Of a DNA stretch of 64,000 nt, positions 8,292 to 18,044 are shown piece after piece. This DNA comes from JAWKWH01 sp963669285. GTDB taxonomy: Bacteria; Pseudomonadota; Alphaproteobacteria; Rhizobiales; Rhizobiaceae. The first letter of the stretch is position 1. Every line of letters starts with the position of its first letter. The notes under the pieces are model-generated. The model searched no databases and had not been told where the DNA came from. It saw nothing but the letters and a program-made list of their open reading frames with translations. The stretch covers positions 1 through 64,000 of the forward strand of contig CAXXSI010000002.1 of the NCBI GenBank assembly GCA_963669285.2. The letters are read 5' to 3'. A program made the translations under genes and the position numbers.

Positions 8292-9812
8292 GTGTTTCCC
8301 AAGCCAGAAGCGAACCTCGCGCCCAACACTATCGCGTTCGAAACGACGCCGTTGATCAAGCCGACAGGATTTCGCGAATACGATGCGCGGTGGTGGTTCG
8401 GCCATCCCGGCTCCGACGTGCCGCCCGAACTGAACCTGATGGGCGTCACCGCGCTCGGCATCGGGCTCGGCACGCTGATCCGGCGACTGGGCGCCGGGCC
8501 GGACATCGTCGTCGGCCACGACTTTCGCTCCTATTCGATGGCCATCAAGCTGGCGCTTGTGTCCGGCCTGATGGCCGCCGGCGCACGGGTGCGTGATATC
8601 GGCCTGGCGTTGTCGCCGATGGCCTATTATGCGCAGTTCGCGCTTGATGTGCCTTCGGTTGCCATGGTGACCGCCTCCCACAATGAGAACGGCTGGACCG
8701 GCGTCAAGATGGGGTGCCAGCGTCCGCTGACTTTCGGCCCCGACGAAATGTCGGCGCTCAAGGACATCGTTCTTTCGGCGGATTTCGACCTTGCCGGTGG
8801 CGGCGCCTACGAGTTTGTCGAGGATTTCCGCCAGCGTTATCTCGATGATCTCGCTGAGGACAAAACAATAAAGCGGCCGCTCAAGGTCGTGGCTGCCTGC
8901 GGCAACGGTACCGCCGGCGCCTTTGCGCCGGAACTGTTGCGTCGGGTCGGCTGCGAGGTCGTTCCGCTGGACGATGAGCTCGATCACAGCTTTCCGCGCT
9001 ACAATCCGAATCCCGAGGACATGAAGATGCTTCATGCGATCCGCGACAAGGTATTGGAGACGGGCGCCGATGTCGGTCTCGGATTTGACGGCGACGGCGA
9101 CCGCTGCGGCGTGGTCGACAATGAAGGCAACGAGATCTTCGCCGACAAGGTCGGCGTCATGCTGGCGCGCGATATCTCGTCGCTTGTCGACAATGCGGTA
9201 TTTGTCGCCGACGTCAAATCGACCGGCCTGTTCGCTGCCGATCCGGTGCTCAAGGCCAATGGTGCGACGACCGACTACTGGAAAACCGGGCACTCCTACA
9301 TCAAGCGCCGTGTCACCGAGTTGAAGGCGGCGGCGGGTTTCGAAAAATCAGGGCATTTTTTCTTCAACGCCCCCATCGGCCGCGGTTATGATGACGGGCT
9401 GGTCACGGCAATCGCCGTCTGCGAGATGCTCGACCGCAATCCGCAAAAGTCCATGGCCGATCTATATCGCGACCTGCCGTTGACCTATGGCTCGCCGACC
9501 ATGTCGCCGCATTGCGCCGACGAGATCAAATATGATGTCGTCGAGCGGGTGGTGAAACGGTTCGAAGCGATGCACAAGGCTGGGGAGCCGGTCGGCGGCC
9601 ACCCGATCGCCGATTTGGTCACCGTCAACGGCGTGCGGGTTGTTGCAGAAGACGGAACCTGGGGTTTGGTGCGCGCCTCGTCCAACAAACCGGAACTGGT
9701 CGTTGTCGTCGAAAGTCCGGTTTCCGAGGCGAGAAAACGCGAAATGTTCGAGGCAGTCGACAGTGTTTTGCGTGAAAATCCCGAGGTCGGTGCGTATAAC
9801 CAGACTCTCTAG
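8292..9812 (+). CDS. Phosphomannomutase/phosphoglucomutase
   Basis: A 506-residue alpha-D-phosphohexomutase that interconverts mannose-6-P and mannose-1-P (possibly glucose phosphates too). It shows the phosphoserine loop TASHNENGWTGVKMG, the Mg2+ loop GFDGDGDRCG, the sugar-binding EKSGH motif, and the phosphate-binding C-terminal domain with RASSNKPELVV. Length and order of the four domains fit the AlgC/ManB type. The start is a GTG at 8292, just before the first conserved strand (TGFREYDARWWF). It lies 32 bases upstream of the GDP-mannose pyrophosphorylase gene, so the pair forms a GDP-mannose operon. Intact frame. Confidence 0.9.
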   Translation: MFPKPEANLAPNTIAFETTPLIKPTGFREYDARWWFGHPGSDVPPELNLMGVTALGIGLGTLIRRLGAGPDIVVGHDFRSYSMAIKLALVSGLMAAGARVRDIGLALSPMAYYAQFALDVPSVAMVTASHNENGWTGVKMGCQRPLTFGPDEMSALKDIVLSADFDLAGGGAYEFVEDFRQRYLDDLAEDKTIKRPLKVVAACGNGTAGAFAPELLRRVGCEVVPLDDELDHSFPRYNPNPEDMKMLHAIRDKVLETGADVGLGFDGDGDRCGVVDNEGNEIFADKVGVMLARDISSLVDNAVFVADVKSTGLFAADPVLKANGATTDYWKTGHSYIKRRVTELKAAAGFEKSGHFFFNAPIGRGYDDGLVTAIAVCEMLDRNPQKSMADLYRDLPLTYGSPTMSPHCADEIKYDVVERVVKRFEAMHKAGEPVGGHPIADLVTVNGVRVVAEDGTWGLVRASSNKPELVVVVESPVSEARKREMFEAVDSVLRENPEVGAYNQTL

Positions 9813-9844
9813 CAGGCTTCTATAGGTAATCCCTGGGCGGCACT

Positions 9845-12092
9845 ATGACCGGAAACACAATAGTCGGATATGTCATGAGCGGCGGCATCGGGTCGCGATT
9901 GTGGCCGCTGTCGCGTGAAGACAATCCCAAGCAGTTTCATGATCTTTCCGGCCATGGTTCGATGTTGGCGGCTACGGTCCGCCGGCTTTTGGCGCGCAAG
10001 AATGGCGCCACGCCGGTCCATCTGATCGCTTCGGAGCGGCATGCCGGCAGGGTGCAGTCCGATCTTGCGGGTATCGATCTGCGCGGCGGTTCGACGATCT
10101 TTGAGCCGATGGGCCGCAATACCGCAGCCGCGGTTGCGGTGGCTGCCCTTAAAACCTTGAAACGGTTCGGCGACGAGCTCGTCCTGGTGGTTCCTTCCGA
10201 CCATGTTATTTCGACCGATGACCAGTTCTGGCAAACGGTCGAAGCCGGTGCCGAGGCGGCGGCAAACGGCGAGCTCGTGGTGTTCGGCATACGGCCGGCT
10301 CACCCGGAAACCGGCTATGGTTATATCGAAGTCGCAAATGGCGCGGACGCGGTTTGTGCCGTCAAACGGTTTGTCGAAAAACCTGACGAGGATACCGCCA
10401 AGACCTACATGGAAGCGGGCACGTTCTACTGGAATACCGGGATATTCCTGTTTCGCGCCGGCGCAATGCGCGACGCATTTACCGCCCATGCGCCCGACAT
10501 CTGGGATGGCGTGGAACGCGCTTTGGGCGCCGCATCAACCGACGTGACGGGGACCTATCTGCCAGGCGATATCTACGAAGGAATTCAATCCATCTCGATC
10601 GATTACGCCATCATGGAAAAGGCCGACCGCATTCGCATGGTGCCGGCCGCTTTTTCGTGGAGCGACCTCGGTTCCTGGCAGTCACTGCTGGAGACAAGCA
10701 GATCGGACGAGCGGGGCAACGTCATCACCGGCGATGTTGTCGCCATCGATTGTGACAATTCCTATCTTCGTAGCCATGGGCGGCTGCTCTCGGCGGTCGG
10801 ACTAAGGGATATCGCCGTCGTGTCGACCGTCGATGCGACATTCGTCGCGCCCGTCAGCCAGAGTCAGAACGTCAAGAAAATAGTCGAAAAGCTGGAAAAG
10901 ACAGGCCGCATCGAAACCCGGTTCACGCCCTCAAGTGACCGAATGCCGGTGACTGGTGCCTGGCGCAACCGAGTGCACAGTTGGTTGTTTGAGGAGACAC
11001 TGCCGCTGTGGTCAACCGTTGGCGTCGATGAGGCCAACGGTGGTTTCCACGAAACTCTGACATTCGAAGGCCGGCCCGGCGCGAGACAGAAACGTATGCG
11101 CACCATGGCCCGGCAGATCTATGCATTCGCCATCGCCAAGGAACGCGGTTGGGATGGGCCAGCTGATGATCTGATTTCACATGGCATTGATTTCATTGCG
11201 AAAAAGGGAAGGACTGACAAGGGTGGATTTGTTCGAACGCTGAATTGCGACGGCTCCGTTGCAGATCCGACCGAGGACGCCTACGACCATGCCTTCGTCT
11301 TGCTGGCGCTCGCCCACGCGCACAAATGCGGCATTGCCGGCGCCTTGGAACTGGGACGCGAGACATTCTCCTTTCTCGATGCGCATCTGGAAGATACCCG
11401 CATGACCGGCTTCCTGGAGACGGCTGGCGGCGAAGGAATCAGGCGATCCAATCCTCACATGCACCTGCTCGAAGCGTTTTTGGCCTGGTTTGCGGCGACC
11501 GGCAGTCGCGACCATCTGCGGCGCGCGGCGCGCATCGTCGACCTGTTCCGCAACCATCTGTTCGATGCCGAAACGTGGACGCTCGGTGAGTTTTTTGATG
11601 ACAATTGGCAGCCCGTAAAGGGCGAACAGGGAAGCTGGACCGAACCCGGCCATCATTTCGAATGGGCGTCGTTGCTGGTCGATTTTGCCTCCAGAAGCGG
11701 TCAGACCAACATCGTTGCATACGCGCGAAAACTATATGCATCGGCAATCGCAAACGGCCTCAACCGGGCGACCGGACTGGCCTATGCGGCCGTCTCACGC
11801 GACGGAATTCCGCTCGACACCGTATCGCGCAGCTGGCCGCAGGCTGAAGTCATAAAGGCGGCAATCGCACTGGACGGGACAACCGGTCCCGACCTCAAAC
11901 CGGAGATTGAGGCGCGTGTCGGACGCCTGTTTCGCTGGCACATTGATCCCGCGCCGACCGGGCTGTGGATCGACCGGATCGATGCGGCAGGCAAGGCGCA
12001 CACCGGCGGAGGTTCCGGCGTCGATCTTCTACCATCTGGTCTGTGCGCTGACACAATATCTCGACAGTACGGATCGCGCCGAGACCGGTTAA
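9845..12092 (+). CDS. Mannose-1-phosphate guanylyltransferase fused to AGE-type mannose-6-phosphate isomerase (1-base insertion near the end)
   Basis: The N-terminal part (about residues 6-290) is a nucleotidyltransferase with the GGIGSRLWPLSRE pyrophosphorylase signature, NTAAAVAVAAL and the FVEKPD motif, making GDP-mannose from mannose-1-P. The C-terminal part (about 375-750) is an (alpha/alpha)6 barrel of the N-acylglucosamine 2-epimerase family, with VDEANGGFHE, DAYDHAFVLLALAHA and EPGHHFEWASLL, resembling the Sinorhizobium-type mannose-6-P isomerase rather than the cupin isomerase of AlgA. The open frame runs to 12157, but near 12008-12012 an extra G shifts it; the other frame gives VPASIFYHLVCALTQYL and stops at 12092, clear of convergent betB. 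I take 12092 as the true end. Confidence 0.85.
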
Positions 12093-12103
12093 TCCGGACA
12101 CGC

Positions 12104-13567
12104 CTAGAAGGGACTGTCGACGTCACCGGTCTCGACATAGACCGCCTTGACCTGTGAATAGTGACGCAACGCTTCCAGAGCATTCTCGCGGCCGATACCG
12201 GATTGTTTGAAACCGCCAAACGGCACCTCGGCCGGCGCCAGGTTATAGGTGTTGATCCAGCAGCTTCCTGCCTGCAACTGGCCGATTACCCGATGGCCGC
12301 GGGCAAGATCGGAGGTAAACACACCTGCCGACAAGCCGAATTCCGTGTCGTTGGATCGGGTAACGACCTCGTCTTCATCGGCAAATGACAGCACCGAAAG
12401 AACCGGCCCGAATATCTCTTCACGGGCAATGGTCATGTCGTCTTGGACATTTGTGAAAACTGCCGGTTCGATGAAGCAGCCGTTTTCAAATCCCTGCAGG
12501 CTGGGTGTTCCGCCGCCGTAATGCAGGGTTGCTCCCTCCTGCTTGCCGATGTCGATATAGCCCGCCACCTTGTCCAGCTGCGCTTTGCTGATCAGCGGTC
12601 CCATCTGTGTGTCGGGATCGAGGGGATCGCCGATCCGGATCGCCTTGGTTCGCTTTATCAACCGGTCGACAAAGCGGTCCATGATGCCGTTTTGTACGAA
12701 TACCCGCGTGCCGTTGGAACACACCTGGCCGGTCGAATAGAAATTCGCCAGCATGGCCCCACCGACGGCATTCTCCAGATGGGCGTCATCAAAAATGATC
12801 AGCGGCGACTTGCCGCCTAGTTCCATGGTCGCGTGTTTCATCTGGCTGCCGGCTTGCGCCAGAACCTTTCGCCCGGTCGGCACCGACCCCGTCAGAGACA
12901 CTTTGGCGACATCGGCGTGATCGACAAGGGCGCCGCCGACAGGTCCGTAGCCCTGAACGACGTTGAACAGACCGGCCGGCAGGCCGGCACCCGCATAGGC
13001 CTCGGCCAGCATGAGCGCAGACAGCGGCGTGTTTTCCGATGGTTTGAACACCATGGCGTTACCCATCGCCAGCGCCGGCGCTGATTTCCAGCCCGCGCCC
13101 TGGATGGGATAGTTCCATGCGCCGATCCCGACACAAACGCCGAGCGCTTCGCGGCGGGTATAGGCAAATGCACCGCCGAGTTCGATGTGTTCTCCATTGA
13201 ACGCGCCAACGGCGCCGCCGTAATACTCAAGCGCATCGGCTGCCGAAACAGCATCGACCTCGATGGTTTCCTGAATAGCGCGACCGGTATCGAGCGTTTC
13301 GATGCGGGCGATTTCGTCATTACGTTCGCGAATGATGTCGGCCGCGCGGCGCAAGATCCGCCCGCGCTCAACCGGTTTGAGCGCTGCCCATGCGCGTTGC
13401 GCGTTTTTGGCGGATGTTACGGCTCGAGCGATGATTGACGGCGTGGCGGCATGCAGCCTTGCAATCACTTCGCCCGTCGCCGGATAGATTACCTCAATGC
13501 TTTCGCCTGAATCATCCTCGACGAACTCGCCGTCAACGAAATGAGATGCTTTTGGCTGCGCTTGCAT
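12104..13567 (-). CDS. betB: Betaine aldehyde dehydrogenase
   Basis: A 487-residue NAD(P)+-dependent aldehyde dehydrogenase that oxidises betaine aldehyde to glycine betaine. Catalytic residues are visible: Glu249 in MELGGKSP and Cys283 in GQVCSNGTR; the nucleotide fold has GSVPTGRKV and the ending PFGGFKQSGIGRENALEAL is typical of BetB. It is the last gene of a minus-strand operon following betA with a 122-base gap. The substrate is assigned from neighbourhood as well as sequence. Confidence 0.93.
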   Translation of the reverse strand: MQAQPKASHFVDGEFVEDDSGESIEVIYPATGEVIARLHAATPSIIARAVTSAKNAQRAWAALKPVERGRILRRAADIIRERNDEIARIETLDTGRAIQETIEVDAVSAADALEYYGGAVGAFNGEHIELGGAFAYTRREALGVCVGIGAWNYPIQGAGWKSAPALAMGNAMVFKPSENTPLSALMLAEAYAGAGLPAGLFNVVQGYGPVGGALVDHADVAKVSLTGSVPTGRKVLAQAGSQMKHATMELGGKSPLIIFDDAHLENAVGGAMLANFYSTGQVCSNGTRVFVQNGIMDRFVDRLIKRTKAIRIGDPLDPDTQMGPLISKAQLDKVAGYIDIGKQEGATLHYGGGTPSLQGFENGCFIEPAVFTNVQDDMTIAREEIFGPVLSVLSFADEDEVVTRSNDTEFGLSAGVFTSDLARGHRVIGQLQAGSCWINTYNLAPAEVPFGGFKQSGIGRENALEALRHYSQVKAVYVETGDVDSPF

Positions 13568-13689
13568 GGTTCACCTGTTCAACTTGCTCAGAAGGGCTCT
13601 GGCAGACGTAGATCTGTCCGTATTTCCGCTATTCCGCCGTGCTTGGTCGTAATTGTTGCGCCGTCGGAAATCGCAACCGCCCACACCCA

Positions 13690-15342
13690 TTACCGGTCGC
13701 TGGTCTGCCAGCGCGGATTGATCCACGGTTCGAGATTGGATGGGCTCAACATGGCCTTGCCAAGAATGTGGTCGGCTGCTTTCTCGCCCGTCACGATCGA
13801 TGGCGCATTCAGATTGCCGTTTGTGATCCGCGGAAATATGGACGAATCCGCAACCCGCAGTCCGTCGACGCCGATCACCCGGCATTCGGGATCGACGACC
13901 GTATGGGCATCGTCCGGCGCACCCATGCGGCAGGTGCCGCAAGGATGGTAGGCGCTTTCGGCGTGCTCACGGATGAAGTCGTCCAGTTCGTCGTCGTTGC
14001 GGACATTGGCACCGGGCGAAATCTCCTCGCCGCGGAACTTGTCGAATGCGCCTTGCGAAAACAGTTCTCGGACCAGCCGTATGGCATGACGGAACTCGGT
14101 CCAGTCGTCCGGATGGCTCATGTAGTTGAACCGGATCACAGGTTTTTCCGCCGGGTCGCTGGACCGCAGTGTGACGGTACCACGCGACTTGGAGCGCATA
14201 GGTCCGGCATGTGCCTGGAACCCATGTCCCTTGGCCGGCGCCTTGCCGTCATAGCGGATCGCGGCGGGAAGAAAATGGAACTGTATGTCGGGATACTCGA
14301 TGCCCGCCGCCGAACGCACGAAGCCGCAGGATTCGAAATGATTTGTCGCGCCGAGGCCGGTTTTGAACAAAAGCCATTTCGCGCCGATCAGCCCCTTCGA
14401 AAAGACATCGAGATAGGCATTGAGCGATATTGGTTCCAGGCATTTCTGCTGGACGTATACTTCCAGATGGTCCTGCAGATTGGCGCCGACTCCGGGCCGG
14501 TCCGCCACGACGTCGATCCCCTGTTCGCGCAGCTCTTCTGCTGGACCGACACCAGACAGTTTCAGCAATTTGGGTGAGTTGATGGAGGACGCCGCAAGGA
14601 TGACTTCACGTCTTGCCTTGATGACGTTTTCGACTTCGCGAAAGCCGATTTCGACCCCAGTGGCGCGCTGATTCTCGATCACAACGCGCCGTGCGAAACC
14701 ATTGATCAAACTGACGTTTTCACGCTCAAGCGCGCGGCGAAGATATGCGTTCGCAGTCGACCAACGGCGGCCGTTATGAATGGTCTGCTCGAAGGCGCCG
14801 AAACCCTCCTGCTTCTCGCCGTTGTAGTCGTCTGTCGTTTCAAACCCTGCCTGCCTGCCAGCTTCGATAAATGCGTCGTATAGTGGATTGTCGCGCTTGC
14901 CGCGGGAGACATGAAGCGGGCCGTTCTTGCCGCGCCAGGTGGCACTGCCGCAAGCGGCATTTTCCATGCGAATGAAATAGGGAAGCACGTCGGCGTAGGA
15001 CCAACCGGCCGCACCCTGATCGGACCAAAAATCATAATCGCGCGCATGGCCACGCACATAGACCATGCCGTTGACCGACGACGACCCGCCGAGCACTTTG
15101 CCACGCGGTGTCGCCATGCGGCGGTTGTTGAGATTTGCCTCCGGTTCGGATCGGAAGCCCCAGTCATAGAGGCTCATATTCATCGGTATCGAGAAGGCCG
15201 AGGGCATCTGGATCAGCGGTCCGATATCGGTGCCGCCGAACTCGATGACGATCACCGTGTTCTTTCCATCCTCTGACAAACGGTCGGCCATGGCCGCACC
15301 GGCAGAGCCGGAACCAACGATTACGAAATCTGCCTCATACAT
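13690..15342 (-). CDS. betA: Choline dehydrogenase
   Basis: A 550-residue GMC-family flavoprotein that oxidises choline to betaine aldehyde at the membrane. The FAD dinucleotide fold FVIVGSGSAGAAMADRL is at the N-terminus, the GMC signature region GKVLGGSSSVNGMVYVRG lies near residue 80, and the catalytic His region AYHPCGTCRMG with the final GMC block (DSSIFPRITNGNLNAP) near residue 500. Its start overlaps the end of the dehydratase gene by 8 bases, showing tight coupling. Confidence 0.92.
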   Translation of the reverse strand: MYEADFVIVGSGSAGAAMADRLSEDGKNTVIVIEFGGTDIGPLIQMPSAFSIPMNMSLYDWGFRSEPEANLNNRRMATPRGKVLGGSSSVNGMVYVRGHARDYDFWSDQGAAGWSYADVLPYFIRMENAACGSATWRGKNGPLHVSRGKRDNPLYDAFIEAGRQAGFETTDDYNGEKQEGFGAFEQTIHNGRRWSTANAYLRRALERENVSLINGFARRVVIENQRATGVEIGFREVENVIKARREVILAASSINSPKLLKLSGVGPAEELREQGIDVVADRPGVGANLQDHLEVYVQQKCLEPISLNAYLDVFSKGLIGAKWLLFKTGLGATNHFESCGFVRSAAGIEYPDIQFHFLPAAIRYDGKAPAKGHGFQAHAGPMRSKSRGTVTLRSSDPAEKPVIRFNYMSHPDDWTEFRHAIRLVRELFSQGAFDKFRGEEISPGANVRNDDELDDFIREHAESAYHPCGTCRMGAPDDAHTVVDPECRVIGVDGLRVADSSIFPRITNGNLNAPSIVTGEKAADHILGKAMLSPSNLEPWINPRWQTSDR

Positions 15343-16327
15343 GGGATACGTGCCCTACAAAATCAGCCAGTGATACGTTGCCACCCGTCGCGATAACGAG
15401 CACCGTCTTGCCGTCGACATTGAGCGAATGGTCGAGCAATGCCGCTATGCCGGCAGCGCCCGACGGCTCCAGCACCAGTTTCAGTTTTTCGAACGCAAAG
15501 CGCATCGCCCGCCGCACGGACTTGTCGCCCACCGACAGACCTGTAACGCCTGATTGCCTGACCGCCTCGAAAGGCGCGTTGCCGGGTGCGCGTGCCATTA
15601 AGCCGTCACAGATGGATTTCGGCCCTACCGGCATGACAGCGATCTCGCCGCGATCAATCGATGCCCCCATGCCGGCATAGGCATCCGGCTCCACGCCGAT
15701 GATCCGGGCATCCGGCGCCAAGTAGTGAAAGGCAAGCGAGACGCCGCCGATCAGCCCGCCGCCGCCAACCGGACAGAGAATCACATCCGGTACGGCGCCT
15801 GCCTGTCCCAGTTGGTCGATCGCTTCCAGGCCGGCGCCGGCCTGTCCGGTTACCACCTCAATGTCATCGAAGGGATGCAGCAATGTCAGGCCGCGCTCCT
15901 TGGCCAGGTTTGCCGCCAGTTCTGCCGCCGCGTCTTCGCGGCCGCGCTCGCCGTGATCGGACAGAACCACTTCAGCGCCGAAGCCCCGGGTTGCCTCGCG
16001 CTTGGCTTCGGGCGCATCGATCGGCATGACGATCGTTACGGGAATATCCAGCGCCTGCCCGGCAGCGGCCAGTCCCTGGGCGAAATTGCCGGAGGAAAAT
16101 GCAACGACACCGCGTTTGGCTTCGTCTTGTGAAAGCTGGGTCAGGCGCCAGTAGGCACCGCGAATCTTGAAGGAACCGGCCCATTGCAGCGATTCCGGCT
16201 TGACGAAAACGCGCGACGCCCCGGTCTCGCGCGCCAGGGCCACCGATTCCAGCAGCGGTGTGGTCTGGGTTGCGCCGCGGGTGACGTCATAGGCTTTCTT
16301 TAGCTGATCCAGGTCCGGAAGCTTCAT
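15335..16327 (-). CDS. PLP-dependent serine/threonine dehydratase
   Basis: A 330-residue fold-type II PLP enzyme. Lys54 in the sequence AGSFKIRGAYW is the expected Schiff-base Lys, the phosphate loop is PVGGGGLIGG, and SSGNFAQGLA binds the substrate carboxylate. Such enzymes deaminate L-serine or L-threonine (or act as racemases) and yield pyruvate or 2-oxobutyrate plus ammonia. No C-terminal ACT domain is present, as in catabolic TdcB-like enzymes. It is coupled to betC by a TGATG and to betA by an 8-base overlap, so it is a true operon member. A link through betaine to glycine to serine breakdown is inference. Confidence 0.85.
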   Translation of the reverse strand: MKLPDLDQLKKAYDVTRGATQTTPLLESVALARETGASRVFVKPESLQWAGSFKIRGAYWRLTQLSQDEAKRGVVAFSSGNFAQGLAAAGQALDIPVTIVMPIDAPEAKREATRGFGAEVVLSDHGERGREDAAAELAANLAKERGLTLLHPFDDIEVVTGQAGAGLEAIDQLGQAGAVPDVILCPVGGGGLIGGVSLAFHYLAPDARIIGVEPDAYAGMGASIDRGEIAVMPVGPKSICDGLMARAPGNAPFEAVRQSGVTGLSVGDKSVRRAMRFAFEKLKLVLEPSGAAGIAALLDHSLNVDGKTVLVIATGGNVSLADFVGHVSHV

Positions 16328-17853
16328 CAGTCGCCCCTCGGAAACCGGTTGCGATCTTCCAGATCATTAAGGTCCATGTGGTTGCGCATGTAGCGTTCCG
16401 ATGCCACCTGCAGCGGCTGAAAGTCCCAAGGATAGAAGGCACCGTTGCGCAGCGCCGGATAGACGACCCAGCGGCGCGCCTGGCTTTCGCGCACCTCCGC
16501 ATCGAATGCATTCATGTCCCACCGGTCGCGCACCCGCGCCATGAACTTCGCGACCCGTTCGCCATGCGCCGGATCGCCGGCGAGATTGGTCAATTCGTGC
16601 GGATCGGTTTCCACGTCGAAGAGTTGGGGCGGGTCAAGCTCGCAATGCACGAACTTGAACGCGCCTTCGCGAATGCAGACGAGCGGCGCATAAGACCCTT
16701 CCGCCGCATACTCCATCAACACCGGATTGGTCCTTTCGGAGCCCTCGATCAAGGGAAGGAGGCTCTCACCGTCGGTCCATGGCGCAATGGCAGTCGTGTC
16801 GATACCGGCGATCGCACAAAGCGATGGCAGAATATCGAGATTGGAGACCGGTGTCTCAATCAGACTGGGCTGAATGCCGGGGCCGGCGATCATCAGCGGG
16901 ACGCGTGACGAGCCCTCGAAGAACGACATTTTGAACCACAGGCCGCGCTCGCCCAGCATGTCGCCGTGATCGGAACAGAAGACGATCACCGTATCGTCGA
17001 GCATGTTGGTCGTCTCGAGCGTTGCGATCAGCTCGCCGATCTTGTCGTCCAAATAGGAGATATTGGCGAAGTAAGCCCGACGCGAGCGGACGATGTCCGT
17101 CGCCGATATGTCGAACTTCTTGTGATCGCAGGCTTCGAGCAGACGCTGCGAATGCGGATCGTGCTCATCGAAGGCGAACGCCGGAACCGGCGGTTTCAAG
17201 ACCGGGCAATCTTCATACAGATCCCAGTATTTGCGCCGCGCCACATAAGGGTCATGGGGATGGGTGAACGAGACCGTGAGGCACCATGGCCGTCGGTCGT
17301 CGGTGTCCGATTGTCGGGCAAGCTGGTAGAGTTTCTGGTTGCCGTGAAACGCGACTTCGTCGTCATACTCGAGCTGATTGGTGATTTCGGCCACACCGGC
17401 TCCGGTGACCGATCCGAGATTGTGGTACCACCAGTCGATCCGTTCGCCGGGCTTGCGGTAATCGGGCGTCCAGCCGAAATCGGGTGGGTAGATATCGGTT
17501 GTCAGCCGCTCCTCGAAACCGTGCAACTGGTCGGGGCCGACGAAGTGCATCTTGCCCGACAGGCAGGTGTAGTAACCGGCGGTGCGCAAGTGATGCGCAT
17601 AGGTCGGGATGGCGGAGGTGAATTCGGCGGCGTTGTCATAGACCCGGGTGCGCGACGGCAGTTGTCCGCTCATGAACGATGCCCGGCCGGGCGCACACAA
17701 CGGGGAAGCCGTATAGTTGTTCTTGAACCTTGCAGATCGCCCTGCCAGCGCCCGCAAGTTTGGCACATGAAGATGATCCGCCGGCCCGTCGGGGAAAAGC
17801 GTGCCGTTCAACTGGTCGGTCATCACGATCAGAATGTTCGGTTGGCGAACCAT
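16327..17853 (-). CDS. betC: Choline-sulfatase
   Basis: A type I sulfatase of about 508 residues that hydrolyses choline-O-sulfate to choline and sulfate. The formylglycine motif CAPGR places the modified Cys at residue 53 when counted from the ATG at 17853; an in-frame ATG 21 bases upstream is possible but would add a non-conserved leader. Metal ligands are visible at the N-terminus (NILIVMTDQ) and in FCSDHGDMLGERGLW. The C-terminal choline-sulfatase domain is present (ERYMRNHMDLNDLE). First gene of the betC-dehydratase-betA-betB operon, 57 bases downstream of a palindromic operator. Confidence 0.92.
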   Translation of the reverse strand: MVRQPNILIVMTDQLNGTLFPDGPADHLHVPNLRALAGRSARFKNNYTASPLCAPGRASFMSGQLPSRTRVYDNAAEFTSAIPTYAHHLRTAGYYTCLSGKMHFVGPDQLHGFEERLTTDIYPPDFGWTPDYRKPGERIDWWYHNLGSVTGAGVAEITNQLEYDDEVAFHGNQKLYQLARQSDTDDRRPWCLTVSFTHPHDPYVARRKYWDLYEDCPVLKPPVPAFAFDEHDPHSQRLLEACDHKKFDISATDIVRSRRAYFANISYLDDKIGELIATLETTNMLDDTVIVFCSDHGDMLGERGLWFKMSFFEGSSRVPLMIAGPGIQPSLIETPVSNLDILPSLCAIAGIDTTAIAPWTDGESLLPLIEGSERTNPVLMEYAAEGSYAPLVCIREGAFKFVHCELDPPQLFDVETDPHELTNLAGDPAHGERVAKFMARVRDRWDMNAFDAEVRESQARRWVVYPALRNGAFYPWDFQPLQVASERYMRNHMDLNDLEDRNRFPRGD

Positions 17854-17909
17854 TCCACATCCTCCATCGACCATTGCAGCAATGGTCTGAGGAAGCGATC
17901 ATATTTTTA

Positions 17910-17927
17910 ATTGAACAGGCGTTCAAT
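17910..17927. promoter_or_regulatory. Palindromic operator upstream of betC (BetI-like)
   Basis: A perfect inverted repeat of 7-bp arms, ATTGAAC-AGGC-GTTCAAT, lies between divergent betC and the thiolase gene. TetR-family BetI repressors bind TTGAAC/GTTCAA-type palindromes in front of bet genes as far as I recall. No betI is in the window, so the regulator would have to be encoded elsewhere. Assignment by position and motif only. Confidence 0.5.
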
Positions 17928-18044
17928 GAAAAATATTAGCTTCGATGAAGAAAGATTGAACCAATTCACTACTTCAGAGACGGCGCGATCAGGCCTATAT
18001 GAACTGTAAGCCATGATGATCCGATACCCGCAAAGGATATTTAG

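Noticed and set aside
8148..9293. A 381-codon minus-strand open frame
   Set aside because: It lies fully within the phosphomannomutase gene, whose plus-strand product has all catalytic motifs; the minus-strand product is His/Arg-rich and unlike any family, a typical shadow in GC-rich DNA.
12093..12157. C-terminal extension of the GDP-mannose fusion protein to 12157
   Set aside because: It would overlap the convergent betB gene by 54 bases and lacks the AGE C-terminal motif, which is found in the +1 frame ending at 12092.
13639..17910. Long plus-strand open frames opposite betA and betC
   Set aside because: They oppose conserved, motif-complete dehydrogenase and sulfatase genes and have no recognisable domains.
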